DNA of 64,000 nucleotides from Exophiala sp. HKRS030 (taxonomy: Eukaryota > Ascomycota > Eurotiomycetes > Chaetothyriales > Herpotrichiellaceae): NCBI GenBank assembly GCA_023897205.1, contig JAHWDD010000001.1, positions 7,440,001 to 7,504,000 of the forward strand, written 5' to 3'. This document shows, in pieces, positions 48,743 through 60,628 of the stretch (position 1 is the stretch's first letter; each line of letters opens with the position of its first letter). The position numbers and the translations under genes are program-made. The notes under the pieces are model-generated. The model was not told the origin of the DNA. It did no database searches and saw only the letters and a program-made list of their open reading frames with translations.

Positions 48743-49840
48743 CGTGATCTCACAGGAGAATCTGCTAATAGTCCTGGACGACGACAAGAATCTCACGGGA
48801 TGACAGGAAACGTCTCTCTTATGAAGCCACCCCAGGATTTCCAGAATGAGCCTCGAATTCAGAAGGACACCATTCAGGCGAGGAGGCCGACTCCTAAGAC
48901 GGTCAGCTTCTGTGGCAAGCCCTATGGTAGTGGTAAGGCATGTGGAGTGATGGATTGGATGCCTTCGAGGTGATTCAAGCGTGATCCGAGTCTAGCAGCA
49001 ATCGGGAGGCTGTTTTATGCAGTAGAGTGGAGATTTTGCAAACTTTGCAACCATCTCCTTCGTAACGGTCTCAGGCTGCATGAAGCGTCAACAAAGACTC
49101 TCGCTCACAGCCTCAGCCCATCGATATGAATTGCTATACACTAATGGCTGCCTTGTTCAGGAGTCAATCGCGAGAGTTTCGGGTGGACGTCGTGGTCTCA
49201 TTCATGCAGATTACACGATCCATGGGTCGACCTGCGTTTAATGTCCACAGTAATCGATATTTGGGGTCAATTTGGGAAGCCGATCAGGCTGAGAAAGTGG
49301 GGACGTCAACCCCATCGCGATTTCGTAGCCTAGTCCTTAGCTCTCCAGACTGGGGAGAAGTACGACTTACCAGGCTGATTTTGTGCGGCTGGTTGTGTTG
49401 AAACGAGCACAGCCTTCAAATCGCCGGATCGCTGCGATAAGGATGCCTTATGGATAGTAATCTCCCATTCTCTTGTCCGAACTCGCAGAGAATTGATTGA
49501 TGAACAAGTACTCTAGAGCTGGTAGGTGGTCAGGCAATTTCTCAGGATCAGGCTGAGAGCCAAGGTATCACGAAGACGCCATGCAAACATGCAGCCTTAT
49601 TCGCCAGAAATAAGGGCTAGAACGCAATAATGACAATCTCAGCACACCATGGCTGCAGCAGTGGTTGCCTGTCATGAAGCCAAACGCCGCCTCCTATGCA
49701 AGTTGGAGCACCAAGGCAGGAGATCACGATGCCCTCTCCTCGGCGCGGATTTCTTTGGTTTATTCTAGGCAAATCTTTTGTAAAACGACTGTCTCCATCA
49801 TCGTCTTCGATTATGAGTTTCCATTTCCTCATTTTCTGAT
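48743..49840. other. Divergent intergenic region
   Basis: About 1.1 kb between the Hsp70-like gene and the coiled-coil gene, presumably containing both promoters. The plus-strand frame at 48437-48973 is largely antisense to the first exons of the Hsp70-like gene. No separate gene seen. Confidence 0.55.
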
Positions 49841-51188
49841 ATGGCATCCGACTCAGAAATGATGGAGGTCTTAGTACCGCAGCATTCTCAAGATAACTTT
49901 TATACCATAACCCCAAGGGACCGCGAATCGAATGGCACTAGTAGTGAGATCAGTTTGCAAACGCTTCATCGAGAGATTAAAAATGTCCAAGGCCAAGTTC
50001 AAAAAATTAGTTCCCGGCTTGACACATTGCCACATGACCAACTTCCAGTATGTTACAAAGCGTCCCCTGATCATCTCCCTTCCCTGAGGTCCGAGGATCA
50101 ACTGTTGGTAGTATACTGCTGATTGGACTTCAGCCTGATGTTGTTGAGAGCCTAAATTTACAACCTGGGAATGGAGTTGCTGTATCAGATTACAACCACT
50201 TGTTGACAACACATACACAGTTTAAGGCAGAATCAGAGAACATTGTGGCGGATTTACAAAACCGTCTGCAAGAACAAGCAAGAGAACTTGACCATTACAA
50301 AGCAGCATATCAAACTTCAGATAGACAGCTTACAGACACCAAGACCAAGCTGGCGTCGCTGCAGAAAATCATGCTACGTGCAGGACGCAAGGAAGAAGTC
50401 CCGTTAGACAGCGATATCACAGGAAGATTTCTAACATTGAAAGGCGATATTCTGAATTTGGTCAAGAACCACTTTGGTGTCTTCATCCAACCCAAGGGAG
50501 GTTATGGGAAGAATGCATCGCCTGACATCTCAGAGCTGATCGTCCGCGCCAAATTCGCAAATAAACTGTACCAGGCATTCTTCAGTCCAGACGTCAAGCT
50601 GTTTGGCATCGAAGATGACAGGAGTGACAACCTTTTCAGATGGGTGGAAGAGAGTGTATTGTCGAAACGAATCCATGGTGGGTTATTGTCTAGGGACTGT
50701 GGTGAATAGCTTCAGCTTACTTGATACCAGATGATGAGTTGACAGAGTGGCGTGCCAGCAGCGTCAAAACGGTGAAATTGTTACATACAGGTCGCCAGCC
50801 CAAATATCCTCTGGTGAAGAGTGACGACATATGGAAAGACCTAAGCAAGCTTTGTCATCATCCTCGGGAAACCCAGGAGAGAGAACAGGCAAAGATAGAT
50901 CTTGAGAATCTATGCAACAGAGCGTATGAGCTAAGTTTGTTACTACGGGAAACCAAGACCGAGTACAAATGGGACCAAGAGATACCGATTCCTTCTCCTC
51001 AGACAAGTTACCACGATCATGAGATTGTAGGAACGACAGGGCCACAAATCGAGGAACCGCATGGAATCCACCGCATCGTGTTCGGTGGGGTTATTCGAGG
51101 TGATAGAGCGACTGGTCGGTTGAAGGATGGGAGGACTCGCTTATTCCAGACATGCGTGGTAATTTCTGAGCAGCTGCCTCCGCGGTAG
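49841..51188 (+). CDS. Hypothetical coiled-coil protein, unrecognised family
   Basis: Three exons, 49841-50047, 50134-50677 and 50731-51188, giving 402 aa in an unbroken frame; donors GTATGT and GTGGGT, acceptors TTCAG and CCAG. The first ATG is followed by an acidic stretch (MASDSEMMEV). Residues about 40-65 and 95-150 are predicted coiled coil (for example LQNRLQEQARELDHYKAAYQ). The middle (about 160-245) is a globular-looking segment containing GVFIQPKGGYGKNASPDISE and VKLFGIEDDRSDNLFRWVEE; the C-terminus is polar. No signal peptide or membrane segment. I do not recognise the family. Gene reality rests on three exons joining in phase with normal splice signals. Confidence 0.65.
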
Positions 51189-51848
51189 CCTGGATTTAAT
51201 TGCACGTTCATGTCGGAATACTCTGTTCTTGAATGCCGTCTCATCTAGAGGGCATGGTTGCCACAAATCGAATATTGAGAGGCAAATGATGTTAATGACT
51301 TGTCAAGTGTGTTGAATTCGTCCTCCTTGAGAACTTCGAGATCGTCCGTGAGAGCCCCTTTTCATTTCGTCCGTGTAATGCCGTGGACAAGCACGTGGAC
51401 AAAGCGGCTCTTCAAAGTTATGACATCGACTCGTAATTATTTATCCTTCAACTTTTGCTTTTTGTCGCTACGTGGTATAGAATAGTCCCGCGATCATTCT
51501 GACCGAGATAAGACTGCCTGCTAAAAACAAAGCGTTCATTGGCATCACCATCTCGGACCCAAGGTCACCCCAAACACCAGTTTCGATATTCGTTTATCAA
51601 TGCTCGACTGTAAGACAGCGAGCACGAGCGAGCAAAGTTCAGGCTAATTTTGAGCCCCTCTTGCCCCTCATAAGGCTATGAGCTGTTCGGTGCCATTGGA
51701 CAAATCTTCCCATCTATTTACTCCGCATCGGTCATACCTCCGTGCCAAAGACATCCTCAATGCCAGGTCGTCGTACTTCAAACGTGATTTCACTTCTTGT
51801 ACAGTTTATTTCAATGGAATCACCGTTGAGCCTCAACCTTGAACACTC
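51189..51848. other. Intergenic upstream of the lactonase-like gene
   Basis: About 660 bp; 3' UTR of the upstream gene and promoter of the next. No gene seen. Confidence 0.6.
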
Positions 51849-53347
51849 ATGGCATCTCTCATAAGGTATTTTGGCCTTGTAGTGCTGCTATCTGCGACTC
51901 TATTTCAGTCGTCCATCTTGTGGAATCTCGTTGGTCGCGCAGACATCGATAAGACGAGGCTTGTCAAGTGGTCTGGTAGCAATCCTCTCAATAACGGCAA
52001 GTGCAAAGTTATACAAGACGCAAACGCTTGCGAGGATGTAAAGATTCATTACGCCTCCAACACGGCTTTCCTGGCATGTGGTGATCCCATTGAACGGACC
52101 CATTGGTACCCGTGTGCTGGGGTGCGACATCCCGAGCGACGTTCCGAAGCGTCTTTCCAGGAACAGCTCTTCAAGTATGATATCAAGTCTGGCAAGACGA
52201 CTGAACTTGTATTAAAAGGGTTCGATGGAGATTTCATCACTCACGGGATTGATGTATACTCTTTCCCGGACGATCCGTTAAAGGTTGGCCTTGAATTCAA
52301 TTGGCCATATCGATGAAAATGTGATGATTGATGGAGTTTAGGTCCATATCTTTGCCGTCAATCATGCTCGAACAGGAGACTCGATTGAGATATTCTCTCA
52401 TCAACTTGGATCTGGCACGGTCGAATTGGTGAAGAAAGTCAAGCACCCTGATATCAAGACGGCGAATGGTGTCTCGGCAACAGGGCCACTGTAAATGCTT
52501 CTTCGCTTCTACTCCACCTGCGCATACACTGACGGAACTAGAGAATTTTTCATCACCAATGACCATTACTTCGCTCTTGGTCCGCTACGAGTACTCGAAG
52601 AGAAATACGGACCTTTCACATGGTCGACACATGTGCAGTTCTGTGATGCGAGCGCACATGTAAGTGTTGCCTCCTGCTTTCGAAGCCACTTCAGAAGAAC
52701 ACTCTAACTCATGGACATGCTTGTGATAGGATGTCAATTGCAAGCAAGTGACAGGAACGTTCCCTGGCGCGAACGGCCTCAATCTATGGAAAGACAAGCT
52801 ATTCGTTGGCGATGCTCGCAACGGCACGGTCACCGTGTTCGAAATAGCAGCCGACAGAAGTCTGAAGCAGCTGCATCAGATTGTGAGTTGCATCCGCGGG
52901 GTTGTCAAGGAATTTAGCTTATCGATGAGTGAAGGACCTTGGGGCAGCAGCCGACAACATCAACATTCTACCTACAACAGGAGATCCCATTGTTGCCGGT
53001 TAGCCATTACCTTTTCCTCTCCCTATCTCAACTTGTTTGGGTCATGATTTCGAGTGAATCATTATCTAACCCATTTTTCATTAGTCTTTCCAACACTAGA
53101 AGACATGCCGGCATATCTTGAGAACATTCGCTCATTGGGCAAGGATTTCCTCGTCCCATCAGCGTCGCTTCGCCTGCGTAGTGCCAAGGACTACGCCCCG
53201 GAATTGATCTACTATGATGACGGATCGGCCATCAGCTTCATGACCACGGCTGCCGTTGACCCTTACAACAACGTCTTCATTGGATCTGGCGTCATACAAT
53301 ATGGTGGCTTTGCCGTATGTGAGTTGGAACCGGGCCTCTTCGATTAG
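51849..53347 (+). CDS. Serum paraoxonase/arylesterase-like lactonase
   Basis: Six exons: 51849-52283, 52342-52490, 52542-52659, 52730-52882, 52935-52998, 53085-53347; 393 aa, all joined in phase with GT-AG signals. It begins with a hydrophobic N-terminal segment (about residues 5-30, MASLIRYFGLVVLLSATLFQ) that may be a signal anchor, as in animal PONs. Six-bladed propeller landmarks of the PON family follow: EFFITNDHYFA after the third exon start, GANGLNLWKDKLFVGDARNG, and DLGAAADNINILPTTGDPIV, whose Asp/Asn residues match calcium ligands of PON1. Members hydrolyse lactones and aryl esters; the natural fungal substrate is unknown. It converges on the glycerol kinase gene. Confidence 0.87.
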
Positions 53348-53736
53348 GAGAACCTTTGATCATGCCGGCCCTGCACTCTGTCTGGGCCTAGCCACCCGAG
53401 ACTTACTAGGATGTACGGGTCGAATTGTGCGATGGCACTAGAGTTACATGGCGACGTATAACTCTCTTGAGACATCCGCCGCTCTCATAGCAACTGCTAC
53501 TCGGATATTTGTGAGAGATGTATGGATTAGAGATATTGTTGTCAAAGGATTGGGCAAAGTCAGAATTCTTGAAGGATTGGAATAATACGTGGTATATTGC
53601 TTGGCTACTCCGTACATAGACTGTCATTTTTGGGGACCTCGAATAAGGAAAACTGGATATCTCACACCCATTCCAACGCCAAACTTTGCTCAGGTCCATT
53701 CCTTTGAATCTCACCCTTTTCTGTTACTTTTTCCTT
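53348..53736. other. Convergent intergenic region
   Basis: Short 3'-3' interval; contains TACTCCGTA at 53606. No gene seen. Confidence 0.6.
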
Positions 53737-53756
53737 TTAGTTGGCCCATCCCTTGC

Positions 53757-55372
53757 TCATCTCAACAGCCTTCTCCATCGGCTGAAGCGAGATTCGGCAT
53801 CCTCGCGTTTGATCGCAGGCTTGAAAGTGGTGACACCTTCCTTGTTGACCTCTCTCAGCTCGTCGATGCTCTCCCAGACACCGACGGCGAGACCGGCAGC
53901 GATGGCAGCTCCCAAGGCAGTGGTCTCACGCATGGCGGGACGCACCACAGGGATGCTGATGAGATCTGATTGCGTTTGCATGGTCAGGTCGGAGTTGCAC
54001 ATGCCTCCGTCCACGGCCAGCTCGGTCAGCTTGTGACCGCTGTCTTTCTCCATGGCGACGAGAATGGCCTTTGTCTGGAAGCAGGTAGCTTCAAGGGTTG
54101 CTCGGGCAATGTGACCACGTTGGGTGTATGCGGTGATGCCGAAGATGGTGCCTCTGGCGTCGTCGATCCAGTAAGGAGCGAAAAGTCCGCTGAAAGCCGT
54201 GACGAACGTCACGCCGCCATTGTCCTCAACAGTCTCGGCAAGTGAGCTGATCTTGCTCGATGACTCGATGAAGCCGAAGTTGTCGACGAGGAACTTGACG
54301 CTAGAGCCGGCTACTGCAATGCTGCCTTCAAGCGCGTACTGTGGCTTGCTGTCGCCACCAAAGTCAAAGGCTACGGTGGTCAACAGGCCGTGCGTAGAAA
54401 TGACCGGCTTGTCTCCGACGTTGTAGAGAATGAAACTTCCTGTGCCATATGTGTTCTTGGCCAAGCCTGGAGTGAAGCCTTTCTGTCCGACAAGCGCGGC
54501 GGACTGATCACCTAAGACACCAGTGATGGGGACACCCTTAAGAACCGTCGAGTCCAACGAGCCAAAAGCGGTAGGATCGGAAGAGTGGACAATCTTGGGA
54601 AGGTGGACTTTGCTAGTGTCGATTCGGAAGAAGTCGAGAAGCGAATCATCGTATTGAAGTGTCGAGATGTTCATGAAAAGAGTACGAGAAGCATTCGAAG
54701 GGTCGGATACGAAGATGTTTCGCTTTGGTCCTGGGGATGTCAGATTTTATCCTGAGGTGCTAGAAAAATGCTTCTTACCTCCGTTCAGCTTGTACACCAA
54801 CCAGGCATCGATGGTGCCAAATGCGAGGACACCCTTCTCATAGGCCTCCTTGACCTTTGGCTCGTTTTCCAAAAGCCACAGGAGCTTGCCAACAGAGGGA
54901 TAGGTCGAGAGAGGAAGACCAGAGATGGCGTTGAGCTTGTCGGCGCCAAGTCGCTGCTTGATCTTTCGGATCAAGCCTTGGGTTCTGGTATCTGTCCAGA
55001 CGATGGCGTTGTAGAGAGGCTCCCCGGTTTCCTTGCTCCATAGAACTGTGGTTTCACGTTGATTGGTGATGCCGACAGCTTTAATGCTGTTGACACTATG
55101 TCCTTGTTTCTCGAATTGAGCGACGGCGCCGTCGATACATTTCTCTACCGAGGAAACAATTTCTAGAGGATCATGTTCGTGCCAGCTTTTCGAATTAGCT
55201 GTTGTGCATCTCGAGAAGTTGATGGTAGCACTTACCCAGGTTGAGGATAGATCTGCTTGAACTCCAGCTGATGTGAAGCAACGGGTTCACCTTGTTTGTT
55301 GAAGATCAAAAAGCGAGAGCTGGTAGTTCCCTGATCTATCGAACCAACGAAAACTTCCTGTGTGCTACCCAT
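53757..55372 (-). CDS. GUT1: Glycerol kinase (FGGY family)
   Basis: Three minus-strand exons: 55236-55372, 54779-55185 and 53757-54730, 505 aa as given. FGGY kinase landmarks: [17 protein letters not shown] near residues 9-25 (ATP site), [11 protein letters not shown] (glycerol-binding Arg/Glu), [37 protein letters not shown] and [18 protein letters not shown]. It phosphorylates glycerol to glycerol 3-phosphate in the cytosol. The frame ends RWRRLLR, but in the next frame the bases continue [10 protein letters not shown] and a TAA at 53737-53739, the normal family ending; one base appears missing near 53767-53776, giving 512 aa if restored. It is divergent from the aquaglyceroporin gene with 1.67 kb between starts, and 5 kb from the dehydrogenase that uses its product. 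Confidence 0.95.
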
Positions 55373-57040
55373 GACTACGATGATATTCAGACAAATTGTC
55401 AAACGAGAGGGAAATGAGGTCCAGGTGAGATTCTGGGGTAAGACTTTGAGCAAAGATGGAGGACCTGGAGTGACACTGGAGAGGGGTCAGTGCAACTTAT
55501 AAACATCGCGGGGATCTCAGACATGTGGCATTGTTGGAGTTCAATATGCAAGCATGTCTGACCATATTCTCCGGGATAGATTCTAGATTGAGACGCATTT
55601 ACCCTTTCATAAGGACAATACGAATGAATTACATGTGGACTCTCCACGTTATGACTAGTCTCGGTAGCATGCCTCGCAATACCCCGAGAATGGGAAGGCA
55701 TTAAAGCGACCAGCCCCACCGGGCGAGTCTGGAAAGGGAGGTTTTCTACGGAGGACAATTTCCAGCTTAGCGAACGCAAGCCTCGGTCCAGAGGATGAAA
55801 GTATGTCGGTAAGGGGATAACGAGCAAGGTCACAGAGAGTGTCTGGGGCAATCTCCGGGCGGGATTGGCGGGGAAGCAGAGCAAGGCGCACGTCGAAATG
55901 CTCACCAAGCGAGAAATCAATGTAACGTTCATTAGGCCGCGTGCAAGAGCCATGATGCGGAGTGAGCGGGACGGGCGTGTAAGGTATGACACGATTACTC
56001 CGTGGTCGGTACGCAAGGAGGGGAGGAGCACGAGGAGGCGGGGTCGGCCTTTGATCCCCCGAGATGCAGGGGGTGCAGGATTGCGGAGAAAGTCACGTGT
56101 AATTACTGCCAAGGCTCCGGCGCTCCCGGCCGACGGATCGGAAAAATTCATCGCCATCAACGGGCGTCTTTCCTCCTTCGTCCTTTGGAAGCTTTGCGGA
56201 CGTCGGTCAAGGTTTCTCACGGACATGGACACGATTGATTACATTTTCACGGCCATTAGGCTTCTCAGGCCTTCCCACACTCGGCTGATGACTCCACCCT
56301 CTCTCATCAGCATACTCTAGGGTCACATCGAGTTTGTATCCAATCATTTCTGCGTGCAATGGTCACCTGTTCCAAGGTATCAAATTACGTGGACTTGAAC
56401 CTCGCGATCGCCACAATAAGCATGACATGAGAGATCTGAAGAATATGAATTAAAGGACGATCAAGATCTTGTGATGCGTTTTCAAATCGCCAGGCAGGCA
56501 AATGACAATTTTCCAGATCGTATAGCCTTCTTTTGTGCGGCTGGTCAAACCCGCCAATTCTTACCAATCGTATCCGCCGCACACCTGAAAGTTACGTCGA
56601 ATGTCTTTTCAATTCGCATTATGCACATCGGTACCTCTGATGCCATCTCGGTAGTTTTCATGATACCAAAAACCTTGATATCCATCAGAAGTTTCTCTCG
56701 CCACTGCCATGCCGAAGTGCATTGACCTATCATTTCTGCGGGTGGATCAACTCTATGCAGGTCCAGATGTGGCTCACCAGCTAGCTACAATACTTGCCGC
56801 GCAAAGGCTGAGCGGCTCGTAATGACAATACCGAGGGCCGGCTCCTATCTACCCATTTCACATTTTGCCCACACAGCTGGACGGCTTGTAAAGGCTGGAG
56901 TCTGAGGGGCTCCATGGAGTCGTGTCGACATCTCCATCCTATCTCCTATATAACGTTCATCATCTCCCCATGGGACATCACCACCTCCATCCCCGCAAAG
57001 CCATCTTACTTTTACCGTATCGTCATATTCAAGTCTGCTT
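55373..57040. promoter_or_regulatory. Divergent promoter of glycerol kinase and aquaglyceroporin
   Basis: 1668 bp between divergent starts. A TATATAA box lies at 56947-56953 upstream of the porin gene. Sequences matching the CreA consensus SYGGRG occur at 55843-55848 (CTGGGG), 56038-56043 (GCGGGG) and, on the minus strand, 56991-56996, consistent with glucose repression, though such short words occur by chance. Long frames crossing it (minus 55399-56232, plus 55865-56320) overlap each other and lack domains. Confidence 0.5.
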
Positions 57041-58152
57041 ATGTCAATCCCTTCTTCAGAAGACTCTTTCGAGAAAACATCAAACATGGCCAAGACTGCC
57101 CACGATGAACATTTGGACGACGCTGCGGGCGATCGACGTCTGACTTCGGTCCAGGATCTCCCTCCCTTTGCTGAACACGGAGCTCCTATCGATCACAAAA
57201 TTCCTCAGGCTCAGGCAGTCCAGCAGGAACCTGACCTGGCATGGAGCAGAATCCGTCATGCCCTCCGAGAACCACTCTCTGAGTTCTTTGGAGTTTTCAT
57301 CCTCATTCTGTTCGGTGATGGTGTTGTTGCTCAGGTAGTACTCAGCAATGGCACCAAGGGTGACTATCAATCGATCTCTTGGGGCTGGGGTCTTGGTGTC
57401 ATGCTGGGAGTTTACTCAAGTGGTATCTCCGGAGCACATCTCAACCCTGCAGTCACTCTCGCCAACTGTGTTTTCCGCAAATTCCCCTGGAGAAAATTTC
57501 CCGGTTACATGCTCGCTCAGATCCTTGGTGCGATGGCAGCCTCAGCGATTGTGTACGCCAACTACAAGTCAGCTATCGACCTATTCGAAGGTGGCGCCGG
57601 TATTCGAACCGTGGGCCTGGAAACTTCTACTGCAGGCATCTTCTGCACATACCCCGCTCCGTTCATGACCAAAACTGGACAATTCTTCTCCGAATTCATC
57701 GCCAGCACACTGTTGATGTTCCTTATCTACGCCTTAAAGGATGATGGAAATATTGGAGCTGGCCCGTTAACTCCTCTGTGCTTGTTCTTCGTTATCTTTG
57801 GCATTGGTGCTTGTTTCGGTTGGGAAACCGGCTATGCCATTAATCTTGCCCGTGATTTCGGCCCTCGTCTTGTCTCATACATGATCGGATATGGTCACGA
57901 AGTTTGGTCGGCAGGAGGATACTACTTCTGGGTAAGTCGAGTCTTTTCAGCATCGCTATCGAATTCCACTAATTTGAAAATCAGGTTCCTATGGTTGCTC
58001 CATTCTGTGGCTGCGTCTTCGGAGGCTGGCTCTATGATACATTCCTCTTCACTGGTGAAAGCCCAATCAATACTCCATACATGGGCCTGCAACGCCTCAT
58101 TCAACCTAAGCGATCCGTTTGGTCCAACACATACGGCGATAACAAAGTGTGA
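57041..58152 (+). CDS. Aquaglyceroporin (MIP family, fungal Fps-like)
   Basis: Two exons, 57041-57931 and 57985-58152, up to 352 aa. Six hydrophobic helices with both pore loops: SGAHLNPAVTLANCVF (NPA box) and YAINLARDFGPRLVSY, where the second box is NLA and is followed by the Asp-Arg of glycerol-type channels. The second exon (VPMVAPFCGCVFGGWLYDTF) supplies the last helix. The intron starts GTAAGT and ends ATCAG. Two in-frame starts are possible: 57041 (weak context, first after a TATA box) and 57086 (AAACATGG, strong), which would remove 15 residues. Function: glycerol facilitator in the plasma membrane; placed between glycerol kinase and glycerol-3-phosphate dehydrogenase, it probably serves uptake rather than osmotic efflux. 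Confidence 0.93.
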
Positions 58153-60628
58153 AAGGGCAAATCAGACATGAACATATAGATGGAAAAATCAATAAAAGTC
58201 ATGCGATTGACTAAGTGGCGAAGCCCGGTAGAGGATTCATTGCAATGATGCACCGATCAGCCAGTGTCGGCCGTTGGATTTTGAAACAAACAGAAGCTCA
58301 GCATTTCAGAACTGTGGCTGGATAAATTCCTAGTTGACTATCATCATCACGTTTGAGTTGGACCAGTGTCCATTTAGCAATTATCAGAAAAAAGCGCCTG
58401 TATCCACGCGCCAGGCGAGTTGTAAATAGGTTATAGAAAGATCAAAATTGGATGCCAACGCATTTACTCTTTATACATGGTCGTCCGGCTCCTTGAATTG
58501 AACATGACTTGCAAAAGCAATCGAATCTTCTGGCACTGTCTGTATACTTAGGGCAAATAGCCTTTGAGATAAGAGGAGAACTGTACACCAGAATAGCACT
58601 AGCAACCAAACATTATGAATTCTGCTTTAGAATCAGAAGAAAAACAGTAGACATGTTGTACACTGATAGGCCAAAAAATAGAGTCTCGCCTAGAAGAGAG
58701 TTATGATAGAGTCCTGCGTGTCCAGACGCAACAATAGATTCTTGCTCAGTCAGGTGTAACCATAGATTTTTGCTTGTCCACATGCAACAACAGAGACATT
58801 GTCATGAAGTTACAAGGACTCTTTCTCAAGAATGATCCATCCGCACTACCACCCACGAACTTGAACTTTACAAATGATCTGGGTAGTGGCCTGACTGAGC
58901 GCCGGTAGTTTCCAGTATTCCAGTCGCCAGATTGCAAGGGAGATCATACTCGTGGCCAGAATGAATTGGCCACCGCAGTTAATCTTTGGGCCCGTCCCTG
59001 TCCCCTTAGGCAAGAGATCCAGACCAAGGTCCTGCAGAAGAACTCTCCATCCTGCAAACGACTAGTCTAGAACTCTGGGCATCTAGGGGTTTTCCACAAA
59101 GACCCGAGGCCGACAAAGATGTGTCCGTTCGTATCTCGAAACCGACATGCTTCAAGAATGAAATAGCCTATGAATCGTCCAAGCCCCAGTCAGGTCTGGA
59201 CAACAGAAGTCCCAACCATGCTGAAAGCCTAGAGTGGAAAGGTGTGCCATGATGGACGAACGGACGGGGCTCTAATCCAACTTATTGGCAGATTGAGGGG
59301 TCTGGTCATTTTCGAGTTAGTAAGCCTTCTCATTCGAGCAGGCCCCATGTTTTGACTCTTTCGCATGGGATTTGCACAAAGGCAATGGCAGCTCGAGGTT
59401 TACTACTGTCTGCTTCTTCTTTCACAATTATCGGCTCCGATCTTCTGATCTGCCTGGTGATGGATTTGCCCCATTCTATGCCAACCACATGGTATGGACA
59501 CGTTCGGAGGTTCGGCCGCTTCGGTTGTCTCGGGGATTTCAAATGTAGACATTTCAAGAAATCTCGCGTGCTGCACCGATGGTCAAGGTCAAATGGGCTT
59601 AGGCATGAAACCCACCCGATATCCCATACTATAGCCTCAAAGCTTTGTCCGGGGACACTGTGAAGGGCTGAGTGATCACAGGTCACATGCGAGGATCTGC
59701 GAGATATTGAGCGAACCAGTGGCTGGAGCGTGTGCGTGATACGTACGAAATATCAATGAGGCGGCGTATTTCGTTCAGTGACCTGAGACCCTGACAAAAA
59801 GACTTGGTAATTACAAAATGCGTATGTGGCTCGTACTGGCGTTTCAGGATCCATTGTGAGTACGACGTTGGCTGGGGAATTCAGTTCGCACTAGCGGGTA
59901 TCAGATACCGAAATAGGAGATATCTAGAATACACCCAGAAGATCAGAACGGAAACTCCTCCGTGCTTGACGCAATCCTACGAATTCCTGTTTCGGGGTCT
60001 TCGGGGATTCGATGACCGAGCTGCCAAGACATCAGATCCCCACTTCGGTCTTTCACATCCGAGTTGCATCTGCACCCCGCAAGCTCCTGCCACTCATGGA
60101 TTGTCCTCGGCCTCGATGATTGCTCACCTTGCCCAGCATCACACTCATCCTTACGCGAGATCCCAGCAGATCCGGGGCAATCCAATGGTGAAGATGGTTG
60201 ACTACGCGTGCCACGGACAAGATTGCATCTATGATTTCGGCCGTGACCTTTTTCCGAGCCCCAGCCCTGCACGGCAGCCAGCTTACGCCGCAAAATTCAG
60301 ACCTGTAGCATGTCCACAGTCCACGCTGAAACTCAATGCAACATCTGCCTCAACTTGTCATCATGTGGTTCTTGAATAAAACGAAACCCCGATCCCGCAG
60401 TTTGAAATTATAAACAGAACAAAACTCTCATCTTCAAATGTTCCATTGCAGTGAACAAAAACCTCGCCAGAGCATTTCCTAAACATCAAGTGGGTCTGAC
60501 GTCATTTGGAGCATGAGCCATTGATTTGGTTCCTGAGCGCCAAATCCAATACTTCTTAAATCCCTTTCCCTTCTCTCGCTCTCTCTCTATCGTGGGATTC
60601 CAAAAGTCTACCCCCAATATCTGCCAAA
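58153..60628. other. 2.5-kb intergenic region before the dehydrogenase gene
   Basis: No supported gene. A 191-codon plus frame at 59804-60379 overlaps a 116-codon minus frame and has no recognisable domain. C/T-rich DNA at about 60555-60628 leads to the next start. It presumably contains the promoter of the dehydrogenase. Confidence 0.5.

Noticed and set aside
55399..56232. 277-codon minus-strand open frame
   Set aside because: It lies upstream of glycerol kinase in the divergent promoter and overlaps a plus-strand frame over the same bases; no motif or splice link to another exon.
59804..60379. 191-codon plus-strand open frame between porin and GUT2
   Set aside because: Composition is not protein-like, it is overlapped by a minus-strand frame and has no recognisable segment; more likely intergenic.
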